Part shown: positions 37,703-46,971 of the stretch, one piece after another | Layout: each line of letters begins with the position of its first letter | Position numbering within the stretch: position 1 is the stretch's first letter | DNA from: Flavobacterium psychrotolerans | Lineage (GTDB): Bacteria; Bacteroidota; Bacteroidia; Flavobacteriales; Flavobacteriaceae | DNA length: 64,000 bases | Assembly: GCF_003097635.1 (NCBI RefSeq) | Contig: NZ_QCZI01000001.1 | Span: 62,001 to 126,000, forward strand | Direction of reading: 5' to 3' | The notes under the pieces: generated by a model | Seen by the model: only the letters and a program-made list of their open reading frames with translations | What the model was told of the DNA's origin: nothing | The model's database searches: none | Translations under genes and position numbers: made by a program

Positions 37703-38398
37703 ATGAAATCACATCTTTTGACATTGCTTTTCATTAGTTTCTTGTCTGTTAGCTGCAAAGGGCAAACTGCCAATATTGAAACCATTCCACCAACAGTTTT
37801 TGCAGAAAAAATCAGCACAACCCCGAATGCTCAGATTCTTGATGTGAGAACTCCTGAAGAATATGCCAAGCAGCACTTGGATCATGCTGTAAATGTGAAT
37901 TGGAAAGGGAATGACTTTGTGGAAAAAGCAGACAAATACAACAAAACAAAACCTGTTTTTGTATATTGTTTGAGTGGCGGAAGAAGCAAACAGGCAGTTG
38001 CAAAACTGCAAGAATTGGGCTTTACCACGATTTATGAATTACAAGGTGGTATTCTAAAATGGAATTCGTCCGAAATAGATGTTCCCAGTGATAAAATCAT
38101 TGGAATATGCCCTCAGGAATATAACGATTTGTTGAAATCTGACAAAAAAATCCTCGTTGATTTTTATGCAGAATGGTGTGCTCCTTGTAAAAAAATGGCG
38201 CCTTACCTGACAAAAATGCAAACCGAAATGGCTGATAAAGTAGTTATTGTTCGTCTGAATGCCGACGAGAATAAAACGATGCTAAAAGAACTGAAAATTG
38301 ATGAACTTCCTACGTTGATTCTTTATGAAAACAAGGAAATTAAATGGAAACATTCCGGGTACATCAGCGAAGAAGATTTGAAAAAACAATTGCAATAA
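37703..38398 (+). CDS. Rhodanese-thioredoxin fusion lipoprotein
   Basis: 231 aa. A lipoprotein signal (LLTLLFISFLSVSC) places the acylated cysteine at Cys18. Residues 30-125 are a rhodanese domain (ILDVRTPEEYAKQHLDHAVNV, active-site Cys89 in YCLSGGRS, then GGILKW). Residues about 135-231 are a thioredoxin domain with the active-site WCAPCK (Cys159, Cys162) and cis-proline IDELPTLIL. Both active sites are complete. It probably handles sulfane sulfur or protein disulfides in the periplasm; the thioredoxin could reduce persulfide formed on the rhodanese. It begins a run of closely spaced genes to murB. Confidence 0.9.
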   Translation: MKSHLLTLLFISFLSVSCKGQTANIETIPPTVFAEKISTTPNAQILDVRTPEEYAKQHLDHAVNVNWKGNDFVEKADKYNKTKPVFVYCLSGGRSKQAVAKLQELGFTTIYELQGGILKWNSSEIDVPSDKIIGICPQEYNDLLKSDKKILVDFYAEWCAPCKKMAPYLTKMQTEMADKVVIVRLNADENKTMLKELKIDELPTLILYENKEIKWKHSGYISEEDLKKQLQ

Positions 38399-38404
38399 TT
38401 ATTT

Positions 38405-39076
38405 ATGCTTTCAAAAAATACCATACAATTTCTTGAGGATTTAAAGGCAAATAACAATCGGGAATGGTTTTTAGCCAATAAAAAACGCTACGAAGAATAT
38501 AAAAAAGACTACTACCAATTGATAGGTGACTTTCTTGAGGTTATGAAACCAAAGGATGCCTCTTTAGAAATGTTGCAGATTAAAAATTGCACTTTTCGAA
38601 TCAATCGAGACATCCGTTTCTCAAAGGACAAATCCCCTTATAAATCCCACATGGGTATTTGGATGAACACCAATTCCAGTGGTATAAATGCTCCCGGATA
38701 TTACATTCATATCGAAAAAGGAAAGAGTTTTGTAGCTGGGGGATTGTATTCGCCAGAAGCCTCTGATTTAAAAAAAATACGCAAAGAAATTGCCTTCTTC
38801 CATGAAGATTTAGAGGAGATTGTAAATGACAAAAAATTCAAAACTTATTTTAGTGGTTTGGATCGAAACGAAACCAATTCGCTAAAAAACGCCCCTAAAG
38901 ATTTTGAAAAGGACCATCCGGCTATCGAATTTTTGAAACTAAAAAGCTTTACCGTTTCAACAAAAATTGATGACGCAATGCTATTTGACGCTAATTTTGT
39001 TGCATCAACAGCCGAAAAACTCATCACTTTAAAACCTCTAATTGATTTTCTAAACCGTGGGTTGGACTCCGAGTAA
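38405..39076 (+). CDS. DUF2461 (TIGR02453) family protein
   Basis: 223 aa, starting 6 bp after the fusion gene. The sequence has the family features: TIQFLEDLKANNNREWFLANKKRYEEYK at the N-terminus, FRINRDIRFSKDKSPYKSHMGIWM and YYIHIEKGKSFVAGGLYSP. The function of the family is unknown; it is widespread and usually a single-copy cytoplasmic protein. A glycosyltransferase gene follows after 7 bp, with no evident functional link. Confidence 0.9.
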   Translation: MLSKNTIQFLEDLKANNNREWFLANKKRYEEYKKDYYQLIGDFLEVMKPKDASLEMLQIKNCTFRINRDIRFSKDKSPYKSHMGIWMNTNSSGINAPGYYIHIEKGKSFVAGGLYSPEASDLKKIRKEIAFFHEDLEEIVNDKKFKTYFSGLDRNETNSLKNAPKDFEKDHPAIEFLKLKSFTVSTKIDDAMLFDANFVASTAEKLITLKPLIDFLNRGLDSE

Positions 39077-39083
39077 TACTATC

Positions 39084-40157
39084 ATGAAAACAAACAAAAG
39101 AAAAATACTTTTCCTCGGAGAAACCTACAGAGCAGACGCCATCACTTGGATGAATGGGCTGAAGGAATTTGGCGATTTTGAAATTGTGACTTGGGAATTA
39201 AAAACCCCAAGTTGCGGAATCATCAATCGAGTAATCCGCCTTTTTGAATACACTTTAGCACTCTCTAAAATTAAAAAGATAATAGCGTCTTACAAACCCG
39301 AAATGGTCATTGCAGAAAGAACAACCAGTTATGGTTTTCTTGCCGTTTTAACGGGAATCAAACCCGTAGTTATTGCCCAACAAGGCATCACTGATTTATG
39401 GCCTTCAAGTTCCATCTTACTTCCTTTAAAGAGAAAAATTCAAGATTATGCTTTTAAAAAAGCAGATTTAATTCACGCTTGGGGTCCCGTCATGACCGTT
39501 TCTATGAGAAAAGCTAAAGTGGACATGAATAAGGTTTTGGTTTTAGCAAAAGGAATCGATTTATCTGCTTTTGAAAATAAAAATACAGCAAGTATTTCAA
39601 AAATAAATGCTATTGTTACCCGTTCTTTATCTCCTGAATACCGACACGATGTTATTATAAAATCATTTGCCATTTTGCATGGGAAAGGATTTGATTTTGA
39701 ACTTACCATTGTTGGAGATGGAGTACAATTGTCTACTTTGAAAGAATTGGCAAAGACATTACAAATTGACACCAAAATTAATTTTACCGGAAAAATTCCT
39801 AACACTCAATTGCCCCAATTGTTACAACAATCTAATTTTTATATCAGCATGCCAATAACAGAAGGCGTATCTGCCTCTCTATTTGAGGCGATGGCTACTA
39901 ACTGCTATCCCATAGTAACTGATATTCCCGGCAATCAGAGTTGGATTAGGCACCGAGAAAACGGACAACTAATTGCAGTTGATGATTACAAAATGTTGGC
40001 ATCAGAACTCATTTGGGCCAAAGAAAATCCTGCTTTAAGAAATGAAGCTATAGAAAAAAATCGAAAATTTGTGGAAGAAAATGCAGATTATAAAATCAAT
40101 ATGAAAATTATTGCTGACCGCTACCATGAATTGATAAAAAATACTAAAAAAAATTAG
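39084..40157 (+). CDS. Family 4 (GT-B) glycosyltransferase
   Basis: 357 aa from the ATG at 39084, which avoids overlap with DUF2461. The N-terminal domain (ILFLGETYRADA) is followed by TRSLSPEYRHDVIIKSF, FELTIVGDGVQLSTL, NFTGKIPNTQLPQLL and ISMPITEGVSASLFEAMATNCYPIVTDI, the retaining GT4 nucleotide-sugar-binding block with its EGVSASLFEAMA motif. It transfers a sugar from an NDP donor to an unknown acceptor. Its stop is one base before the asnB start, so the two are coupled, as often in surface-polysaccharide sets. Confidence 0.87.
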   Translation: MKTNKRKILFLGETYRADAITWMNGLKEFGDFEIVTWELKTPSCGIINRVIRLFEYTLALSKIKKIIASYKPEMVIAERTTSYGFLAVLTGIKPVVIAQQGITDLWPSSSILLPLKRKIQDYAFKKADLIHAWGPVMTVSMRKAKVDMNKVLVLAKGIDLSAFENKNTASISKINAIVTRSLSPEYRHDVIIKSFAILHGKGFDFELTIVGDGVQLSTLKELAKTLQIDTKINFTGKIPNTQLPQLLQQSNFYISMPITEGVSASLFEAMATNCYPIVTDIPGNQSWIRHRENGQLIAVDDYKMLASELIWAKENPALRNEAIEKNRKFVEENADYKINMKIIADRYHELIKNTKKN

Positions 40158-40158
40158 C

Positions 40159-42030
40159 ATGTGCGGAATTAACGGAATTTTGCATTTGCAAACGCAAAAG
40201 AAAGTAGATGAACGTATTTTAACCAGAATGCGTGATTCACTTGAACATAGAGGGCCTGATGATAAAGGGGTATTCATTGAAAATAATCTTGGCCTAGGTC
40301 ATAGAAGACTTTCCATTATTGATGTTTCTTCAAGAGGACACCAACCCTTCCTTTCTGGTGATGGAAGGTATGTTATGGTTTACAATGGTGAAATCTACAA
40401 CTTCAAGGAATTTTATCCTGAACTAAAAAGCAATGGTTTTGATATCAGAACAAACTCTGATTCGGAAGTATTATTGAAATTATTCCAACTCTACGGTCTT
40501 AAAATGCTCCCTCGATTGAACGGAATGTTTGCCTTTGCGGTGTGGGATAGAACCGAAAAAAAGCTAACTGTTGTAAGGGATCGAATGGGTGTTAAACCTT
40601 TGTATTACTCCTTCCATAACACAACATTTTATTTTGGATCTGAACAAAAAGCACTTTTCACAGCAGGAGTTCCTTTAAAAATTGCTCAAGATGGGCTGGG
40701 AGAATACATTTTCAATAGGTTTGTAGCTGGGGAAAACACATTATATGAAAATGTAAAAAAAGTATTGCCCGGATATAGCATGACCATTCATGAAAACGGG
40801 AAAGTCAATACTGAAAAATGGTGGGATCTGAAGAGTGAAATTCAAAACCATACCAAAATCAAAAACCCTTTGGAATGGTTCAAAACTACTTTCGATGATT
40901 CTGTTCGATTGCGAATGGTTAGTGATGTACCTGTTGGCGTATTGTTGAGTGGAGGATTAGATTCGTCTTCAATTTTGGCTTCATTACATGAACAAAAATA
41001 TAACGATTTACAAACTTTTAATATTGGTTTTAAAGAGGCCGAACATAACGAATCACATTTAGCCAAAAGGTTATCTGAAAAATTCGGTTATGGTTTTCAC
41101 ACCATGCAGTTAGAAAATGATCTCCTTTATGATAAGTTGATAGCCTCAACCTATTTCCAAGACGAACCCATAATGCATTTAAGTGAACCCCATATTTTAG
41201 CACTATCACAATTGGCAAAACCTTCTGTAAAAGTACTTCTTTCTGGAGAAGGTGCCGATGAAATGATGGGCGGCTACGTTCGCTATAAAGCCTTGCAATA
41301 CCCCTCATTATTGAATTCGATAGCAGCAATTGGTCATTTGGATTTCTTTTCCAAGAAACCGCGTTATGAAAAATTAGTTCGTTATGCACAAATCAAAAAC
41401 AATCAGGATTTAGTGATGTATAACAGTTCTAATATTTACCCAAATGACATTGCAAATACTTTTGGAATTAATAGCGTACCAAAAAATGAATACAGAAAGG
41501 AAATCTATGAAGATGCAAAATCATTGTACCCCAAAAATTTAAGAAGACAAGCATTATATTTTGACCAGCACACCTATCTGTGCTCCCTTTTAGATCGAAA
41601 TGACCGCTGTACCATGGGGGCTTCCGTTGAATGCCGAGAACCATTTTTAGATCCGAGATTAATTTCAGGTTTAGGCTCCTTAAATGACGAATGGCTATTT
41701 ACTGGTAAAAAAGGGAAATTTATTCTAAAATCGGCCATGCAAAAAAAATTACCTGAAGAAATTTTGAAATTTAAAAAGGTAGGTTTAAGTGTGCCTTGGG
41801 GAGATTATATCATAAAAAGTCCTGTATTCAAAGATGAATTAGACTCTTTTTCGAGAAGCCCAATATTTGAAATGCCCTATTTTGAAAACATTAATGCTGC
41901 AAAATTAGTTCAAAACTTGCAAAAAGGTGATGCGAAAATGATTCCATATTTCATGCCCTTATTTATGATGCACATTTGGATAAAAAATTATGCAACCGGT
42001 TTTTCTCCCGTTTTAGATTTAATATCGTAG
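40159..42030 (+). CDS. asnB: Asparagine synthase (glutamine-hydrolysing)
   Basis: 623 aa. Cys2 (MCGINGILHL) is the glutaminase nucleophile, and RGPDD, GHRRLSIID and YNGEIYNF complete the class II amidotransferase domain. The synthetase domain has the PP-loop SGGLDSS at residues 264-270 and LSGEGADEMMGGY. It makes asparagine from aspartate, glutamine and ATP. Because it directly follows a glycosyltransferase, it may instead amidate a sugar acid or glycan precursor, as asnB/wbpS-type paralogues do. The sequence alone does not decide this. Confidence 0.9.
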   Translation: MCGINGILHLQTQKKVDERILTRMRDSLEHRGPDDKGVFIENNLGLGHRRLSIIDVSSRGHQPFLSGDGRYVMVYNGEIYNFKEFYPELKSNGFDIRTNSDSEVLLKLFQLYGLKMLPRLNGMFAFAVWDRTEKKLTVVRDRMGVKPLYYSFHNTTFYFGSEQKALFTAGVPLKIAQDGLGEYIFNRFVAGENTLYENVKKVLPGYSMTIHENGKVNTEKWWDLKSEIQNHTKIKNPLEWFKTTFDDSVRLRMVSDVPVGVLLSGGLDSSSILASLHEQKYNDLQTFNIGFKEAEHNESHLAKRLSEKFGYGFHTMQLENDLLYDKLIASTYFQDEPIMHLSEPHILALSQLAKPSVKVLLSGEGADEMMGGYVRYKALQYPSLLNSIAAIGHLDFFSKKPRYEKLVRYAQIKNNQDLVMYNSSNIYPNDIANTFGINSVPKNEYRKEIYEDAKSLYPKNLRRQALYFDQHTYLCSLLDRNDRCTMGASVECREPFLDPRLISGLGSLNDEWLFTGKKGKFILKSAMQKKLPEEILKFKKVGLSVPWGDYIIKSPVFKDELDSFSRSPIFEMPYFENINAAKLVQNLQKGDAKMIPYFMPLFMMHIWIKNYATGFSPVLDLIS

Positions 42031-42092
42031 ATGGAAATTATCGCCGTAAATTTAAAATCTTATTTTAAAAATTGATTCATTCAACCTATTTT

Positions 42093-43106
42093 ATGGAAAT
42101 TCACACTGATTTTTCTCTTAAAAATTACAACACTTTTGGCATCGAGGCTAAAGCGAAACAGTTTATATCGATTCATTCTAACGATGAACTGAAAACTATT
42201 TTACAACAATACCCAAACGATGAGAAATTCATTTTAGGAGGTGGAAGCAACATGTTATTGACAAAAGACATTGAGGCGTTAGTGATTCATGTTGATTTGA
42301 AAGGAAGAAAAATCATTAATGAAAATGAAGATTCCGTTTGGGTCGAAAGCCAGGCGGGTGAAAACTGGCATGAATTTGTACTTTGGACCATTAATCAAAA
42401 TTTTGGAGGATTAGAGAACATGTCGCTCATTCCCGGGAATGTTGGAACAACTCCTGTCCAAAATATTGGGGCTTATGGAACAGAAGTTAAAGACACCTTT
42501 ATTTCTTGCCAAGCAATGGAAATTAGTACCCAAGAAACGAAAACTTTCACTAAAGATGATTGTCATTTTGGGTATCGGGAAAGCATATTCAAAAACGAAG
42601 CTAAAAACCGATATATAATCACATCTGTTGTCTTTAAACTGACCAAAAAAAACCATAAAATCAATATCTCTTATGGGGATATTTCAACAGAATTAATAAA
42701 AAGCAACATCACGAATCCAACGCTAAAAGACGTGAGTAACGCCGTAATTGCAATACGTAAAAATAAATTACCCGATCCAAAAGAATTGGGAAACAGCGGT
42801 AGTTTTTTTAAAAATCCAATTCTTCTAAAAACCGATTTCCAAAAAATTCATCAGCAATTTCCCGAAATGAAATACTATGATGTTTCTGAGACCGAAGTCA
42901 AAGTGCCTGCTGGTTGGCTTATTGAACAAGCCGGTTTTAAAGGAAAACGCTTTGGCGATGCAGGAATCCATAAAAACCAAGCATTGGTTTTAGTAAATTA
43001 TGGCCATGCAACAGGCCAAGAAATTTTGAATGTTTCAAGAAATATTCAAGAAACAATTTTGGGCACTTTCGGAATTCGTATTGAAGCAGAAGTGAATATA
43101 ATTTAG
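42093..43106 (+). CDS. murB: UDP-N-acetylenolpyruvoylglucosamine reductase
   Basis: 337 aa from the ATG at 42093; a TTG seven codons upstream is in frame but adds no homology. The FAD-binding domain has FSLKNYNTFGIEAKAKQF, FILGGGSNMLL (residues about 47-56) and NVGTTPVQNIGAYGTEVKD. The catalytic region includes GYRESIFK, SGSFFKNPIL with the active-site serine and a C-terminal EAEVNI (catalytic Glu). It is the type I (E. coli-like) form. It reduces UDP-GlcNAc-enolpyruvate to UDP-MurNAc for peptidoglycan. It lies 62 bp after asnB. Confidence 0.96.
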   Translation: MEIHTDFSLKNYNTFGIEAKAKQFISIHSNDELKTILQQYPNDEKFILGGGSNMLLTKDIEALVIHVDLKGRKIINENEDSVWVESQAGENWHEFVLWTINQNFGGLENMSLIPGNVGTTPVQNIGAYGTEVKDTFISCQAMEISTQETKTFTKDDCHFGYRESIFKNEAKNRYIITSVVFKLTKKNHKINISYGDISTELIKSNITNPTLKDVSNAVIAIRKNKLPDPKELGNSGSFFKNPILLKTDFQKIHQQFPEMKYYDVSETEVKVPAGWLIEQAGFKGKRFGDAGIHKNQALVLVNYGHATGQEILNVSRNIQETILGTFGIRIEAEVNII

Positions 43107-43242
43107 AAATAAGTGTTCGTATTCATACCTCGTGACTAAAAAACCGAAACGCTGTTGCTAAAACAAAAGCCTTTTTAAGCTATCCTAGATATATTTTTTA
43201 ACAAAATATACTAACTTAATCCTTAATTCATAATTGAATTTG

Positions 43243-43250
43243 TACCTTTG
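43243..43250 (+). promoter_or_regulatory. Probable -7 box of the membrane GT2 operon
   Basis: TACCTTTG, a perfect TAnnTTTG, 29 bp before the ATG at 43280. It starts the GT2-sigma unit. Confidence 0.45.
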
Positions 43251-43279
43251 CAGACGATTTTAAAAGACAATTAGCGTAT

Positions 43280-44386
43280 ATGTTGACCATTACTTTTTAT
43301 CTGTTTATCGTTGTCATTGCGATTCAATTTTTTTATTATCTGATTGTTTTTGGGAAATTTGCCTATGCAAAAACACAAAAAAGCAATCCGAAAAAGATTC
43401 CTGTTTCCGTTATTGTTTGTGCCAAAAATGAGGCAGAAAACATAGTTAAATTCGTACCTCTTTTAGCCGAACAGGATTACCCCGATTATGAAATTGTACT
43501 TATTGACGACGCATCAAGTGACGAAACTTTGGAAATTTTTGAAGCATTTGAAAAACAATACCCTAACATTAAGTTGGTTAAAGTAAAAAACAACGAGGCA
43601 TTTTGGGGGAACAAAAAATTTGCATTAACTTTAGGAATCAAAGCGGCCAAAAAAGAATATTTATTGTTTACGGACGCCGATTGTTACCCTACCTCAAAAG
43701 ACTGGATTAAGGAAATGAGCTCTCATTTTACACTTCATAAAACCATTGTCTTGGGTTATTGTGCTTATGAAAAAATAGCGGGTTCCTTTCTAAACAAAAT
43801 TATTAGGTTTGAAACCATGCTTACTGCCGTTCAATATTTTTCTTGGGCAAAAATGGGGCATCCCTACATGGGCGTTGGCCGAAATTTAGCCTATAAAAAG
43901 GAAGAATTTTTTAATGTAAATGGATTTATTGATCATATGAAAATTCGTTCTGGAGATGATGATTTGTTTATTAATCAAGCAGCAAAAAGAAAAAATACCA
44001 CGATTTGTTTTTCGCCAGAAAGTTTCACTTATTCAAAGCCAAAAACAGCATTCAAAGAATGGTTTGACCAAAAACGAAGACATGTTTCTACGGCAGCCTT
44101 TTACAAACCCTTTGACCGAATGCAATTGGCAATGTTTTACGGATCGCAATTGTTATTTATTTTATTGCCAATCATATTATTATCTTTTCAATACCAATGG
44201 ATTGCCGTATTGGCATTGATTGGATTTCGCTATCTATTCACATGGATTACACTTGGGTTTTCGTCAGGGAAACTAAAAGAAAAAGATGTCATGTATTGGT
44301 TTCCAATAATTGAAATTGTACTTGTCTTCGCGCAATTGAATATCTTTTTAACTAATCTGTTTTCGAAACCCGTACATTGGAAATAA
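43280..44386 (+). CDS. Membrane-bound family 2 glycosyltransferase
   Basis: 368 aa. One N-terminal membrane helix (ITFYLFIVVIAIQFFYYLIVF) precedes the GT2 core: VSVIVCAKNEAENI, VLIDDASSDET, LFTDADCYP (DxD) and a catalytic GDDDLF. The processive-type QxxRW box appears as QKRRH. Two or three further membrane segments are at the C-terminus. The layout fits enzymes that make or extend membrane-linked glycans such as exopolysaccharide or glycolipids. Its last ten bases overlap the start of the sigma-factor gene. Confidence 0.87.
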   Translation: MLTITFYLFIVVIAIQFFYYLIVFGKFAYAKTQKSNPKKIPVSVIVCAKNEAENIVKFVPLLAEQDYPDYEIVLIDDASSDETLEIFEAFEKQYPNIKLVKVKNNEAFWGNKKFALTLGIKAAKKEYLLFTDADCYPTSKDWIKEMSSHFTLHKTIVLGYCAYEKIAGSFLNKIIRFETMLTAVQYFSWAKMGHPYMGVGRNLAYKKEEFFNVNGFIDHMKIRSGDDDLFINQAAKRKNTTICFSPESFTYSKPKTAFKEWFDQKRRHVSTAAFYKPFDRMQLAMFYGSQLLFILLPIILLSFQYQWIAVLALIGFRYLFTWITLGFSSGKLKEKDVMYWFPIIEIVLVFAQLNIFLTNLFSKPVHWK

Positions 44387-44928
44387 AAAAAAATATTGAA
44401 AAGGCAAAAAAAGGCGATCAAGTCGCTTTCACTTTTCTGTTGGATTTTTACTGGAATGAAGTCTATGGCTTTATGCTAAAACGTACCGAAAATGAAACAG
44501 ATGCTGAAGACATTGCCATTGAAACGTTCTCCAAGGCATTTGACAAAATAGCCACCTACAATCCCGAATTTCAATTCAATACATGGCTGATTGCAATTGC
44601 AAAAAACGTGCATATCGATTTACTTCGAAAAAAAAAATCATCCCTTTTTATAGATTTTACGGACGAAGAAGACAATCAGGCTTACAATGTTGCCGACACA
44701 ACCCCTTCGGCGGAAGACGAATTGATTACCGAACAAAATTTATCGCAATTGCTCCAGTTCATTAAAGAATTAAAACCACACTATCAGGAAGTGATTCAAT
44801 TACGTTATTTTCAGGAATTAAGTTACCAAGAAATCGCCGAACAGTTGGGAGAACCATTGAATAATGTAAAAATTAAACTGCTTCGTGCTAAAAAACTATT
44901 GGCGGAAATCATTCAGAATAAAAGATAA
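44377..44928 (+). CDS. RNA polymerase sigma factor, sigma-70 (ECF) family
   Basis: 183 aa, starting at TTG (44377) inside the end of the GT2 gene; no ATG lies nearby before the region 2 homology. Region 2 is VAFTFLLDFYWNEVYGFMLKRTENETDAEDIAIETFSKAF and region 4 is HYQEVIQLRYFQELSYQEIAEQLGEPLNNVKIKLLRAKKLL. There is no region 3 linker, so it is an ECF-type factor. No anti-sigma gene is next to it; the TonB-like gene follows after 123 bp. Its regulon is unknown. Translation is probably coupled to the GT2 gene. Confidence 0.9.
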   Translation: MEIKKNIEKAKKGDQVAFTFLLDFYWNEVYGFMLKRTENETDAEDIAIETFSKAFDKIATYNPEFQFNTWLIAIAKNVHIDLLRKKKSSLFIDFTDEEDNQAYNVADTTPSAEDELITEQNLSQLLQFIKELKPHYQEVIQLRYFQELSYQEIAEQLGEPLNNVKIKLLRAKKLLAEIIQNKR

Positions 44929-45051
44929 TTTATTGATTCAATTTCCAAGAATCCAAAAATCCTCACAATAAAACAAAAAACTTGCACGTTATGAATTAAA
45001 ACAACGAGCGCTTATGATTTGACTGATACTTAACCATTAAACTATTATATT

Positions 45052-45864
45052 ATGTCAAAATTAAGTATTTATGAAAACCGTTGGATCAATCTCGTTTTCG
45101 AAGGAAAAAACAAGGAATACGGAGCCTATCAATTAAGACAGGAAAGCGAAAAAACAACGTTACTTGCGTTTTTTATGGGGTTGTCACTTATTGCAAGTCT
45201 TATTAGTATTTCAGTACTTATCAATTTTTATATAATTCCTAAAAAAATGGAAATTGAAGTTCCTGATTACACAAACATCAAAATTTTATTGAGTAATATT
45301 AGACCCAACATTCCTAAAGAACCTAATAAATATATAGTTCCTATTGAAAAAAAATCGACGGGAAATTTAATTACGAAAGACCAACTTGTAAATCCAGTTA
45401 TAATAAAATCAATTGCTACCAGTCCAATTATTGAAAAAAACACGGATGATCTTATTGCAAACGACCCCACTACAATTGAAACAAACACAACTAATACGAA
45501 TACAACGGGTACAGGAATTGAAACTGCTCCTTCTGATACTGGAACCACCGTTAATACTACCGAAACATTAGATAAACTTCCTGAATTTCCTGGTGGAGTT
45601 GGTAAATTTTATTCATTTGTAGGAAAAAATTTTGAGAAGCCAGAACTCGATGATATGGGAACAATTCGTATTTATGTGTCTTTTGTGATTGAAAAAGATG
45701 GAAGCATGACGGATATACAGGTTGAAAGAGATCCCGGTTATGGGCTAGCTAAAGAAGCGATTAGAGTTTTGAAATCGTTAAAAACGAAATGGGCTCCAGG
45801 AATGATCAAAGGGAAAGCAGTGAGAACAGCCTACAACTTGCCAATTATTGTCCAAATGCAGTAG
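45052..45864 (+). CDS. TonB-like energy transducer protein
   Basis: 270 aa. A cytoplasmic start with the Bacteroidota motif FEGKNKEYGAYQLRQ leads into one membrane helix (LLAFFMGLSLIASLISISVLINFYII). A periplasmic spacer rich in Pro, Lys and Thr (residues about 90-175) is followed by the TonB C-terminal domain (LPEFPGGVGKFYSFVGKNF ... VSFVIEKDGSMTDIQVERDPGYGLAKEAIRVLKSL, ending AYNLPIIVQMQ). It transmits proton-motive force from ExbB/ExbD to outer-membrane receptors. No exbBD genes are adjacent. A terminator follows 36 bp past the stop. Confidence 0.9.
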   Translation: MSKLSIYENRWINLVFEGKNKEYGAYQLRQESEKTTLLAFFMGLSLIASLISISVLINFYIIPKKMEIEVPDYTNIKILLSNIRPNIPKEPNKYIVPIEKKSTGNLITKDQLVNPVIIKSIATSPIIEKNTDDLIANDPTTIETNTTNTNTTGTGIETAPSDTGTTVNTTETLDKLPEFPGGVGKFYSFVGKNFEKPELDDMGTIRIYVSFVIEKDGSMTDIQVERDPGYGLAKEAIRVLKSLKTKWAPGMIKGKAVRTAYNLPIIVQMQ

Positions 45865-45900
45865 CAATAATTACCCCATTGTGCCTCCAATTCATTGACT

Positions 45901-45929
45901 AAAAAGGCAACATTTAGTTGCTTTTTTAA
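45901..45929 (+). terminator. Terminator after the TonB-like gene
   Basis: AAAAAGGCAAC (45901-45911) and GTTGCTTTTTT (45917-45927) form a stem with one bulge and a T-run. Confidence 0.75.
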
Positions 45930-46040
45930 TATTCAGTTTTCCCGTTTCTAAAAATTCCATTTCTAAAATGACCAAGTATCTCCTCTTAAAAAAATCATAA
46001 ATCAGAAATAGACATTCATCATTCTTCAATCTACTTTACT

Positions 46041-46048
46041 TATCTTTG
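46041..46048 (+). promoter_or_regulatory. Probable -7 box of lipA
   Basis: TATCTTTG, a perfect TAnnTTTG, 19 bp before the lipA ATG. The -33 element is not clear. Confidence 0.45.
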
Positions 46049-46067
46049 CCTTGCAAAAATTGTCATT

Positions 46068-46967
46068 ATGGAAACCGTTTTAGAGAATACATTGCCTGTT
46101 GGAACCCGAGGTGAAGCCGGATTGAGCGGAGCTAAACCAAAATGGTTAAAGGTAAAATTACCGATTGGCCAGAAATATACGGAGCTTCGAGGCTTGGTGG
46201 ATAAATACAGTTTGAACACGATATGCACTTCTGGAAGTTGTCCAAATATGGGGGAATGCTGGGGAGAAGGCACGGCAACGTTCATGATTTTAGGCAATAT
46301 CTGTACTCGTTCTTGTGGATTTTGTGGTGTGAAAACCGGAAGACCAGAAACCGTGGATTGGGATGAACCCGAAAAAGTGGCGCGTTCCATTAAAATCATG
46401 AATATTAAACACGCTGTAATTACGAGCGTGGATCGGGACGATTTGAAAGATGGCGGTTCTATTATTTGGATAGAAACCGTGAAAGCTATTCGGAGAATGA
46501 ACCCAAGCACCACTTTAGAAACATTGATTCCTGATTTTCAAGGCATAGAAAGGAATATAGACCGAATTGTTGAAGCCAATCCAGAAGTGGTTTCACATAA
46601 TGTGGAAACCGTTCGCAGATTGACTCGCGAGGTTCGAATTCAGGCAAAATACGACCGAAGTTTGGAGGTATTACGGTATTTAAAAGAAAAGGGAATCAAC
46701 CGAACAAAATCGGGAATTATGTTAGGATTGGGCGAAACGGAAGAAGAAGTAATTCAGACTTTACACGATTTACGCAATGCGAATGTTGATATTGTTACCA
46801 TTGGCCAATATTTACAACCCAGCAAAAAACATTTACCCGTGAAAGAATATATCACGCCCGACCAGTTTGAAAAATATGAGAAAATAGGTTTAGAACTAGG
46901 TTTTCGACACGTTGAAAGCGGTGCTTTAGTTCGCTCTTCCTATAAAGCGGCCAAACATATACTATAA
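46068..46967 (+). CDS. lipA: Lipoyl synthase
   Basis: 299 aa, a radical SAM enzyme. The auxiliary 4Fe-4S cluster cysteines are Cys53, Cys58 and Cys64 ([12 protein letters not shown]). The SAM cluster has CTRSCGFC (Cys79, Cys83, Cys86). The conserved C-terminal RSSYKA is present. It inserts two sulfurs into octanoyl groups on lipoyl-dependent enzymes. gap follows after 4 bp, so the two genes are cotranscribed. Confidence 0.97.
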   Translation: METVLENTLPVGTRGEAGLSGAKPKWLKVKLPIGQKYTELRGLVDKYSLNTICTSGSCPNMGECWGEGTATFMILGNICTRSCGFCGVKTGRPETVDWDEPEKVARSIKIMNIKHAVITSVDRDDLKDGGSIIWIETVKAIRRMNPSTTLETLIPDFQGIERNIDRIVEANPEVVSHNVETVRRLTREVRIQAKYDRSLEVLRYLKEKGINRTKSGIMLGLGETEEEVIQTLHDLRNANVDIVTIGQYLQPSKKHLPVKEYITPDQFEKYEKIGLELGFRHVESGALVRSSYKAAKHIL

Positions 46968-46971
46968 AAAC

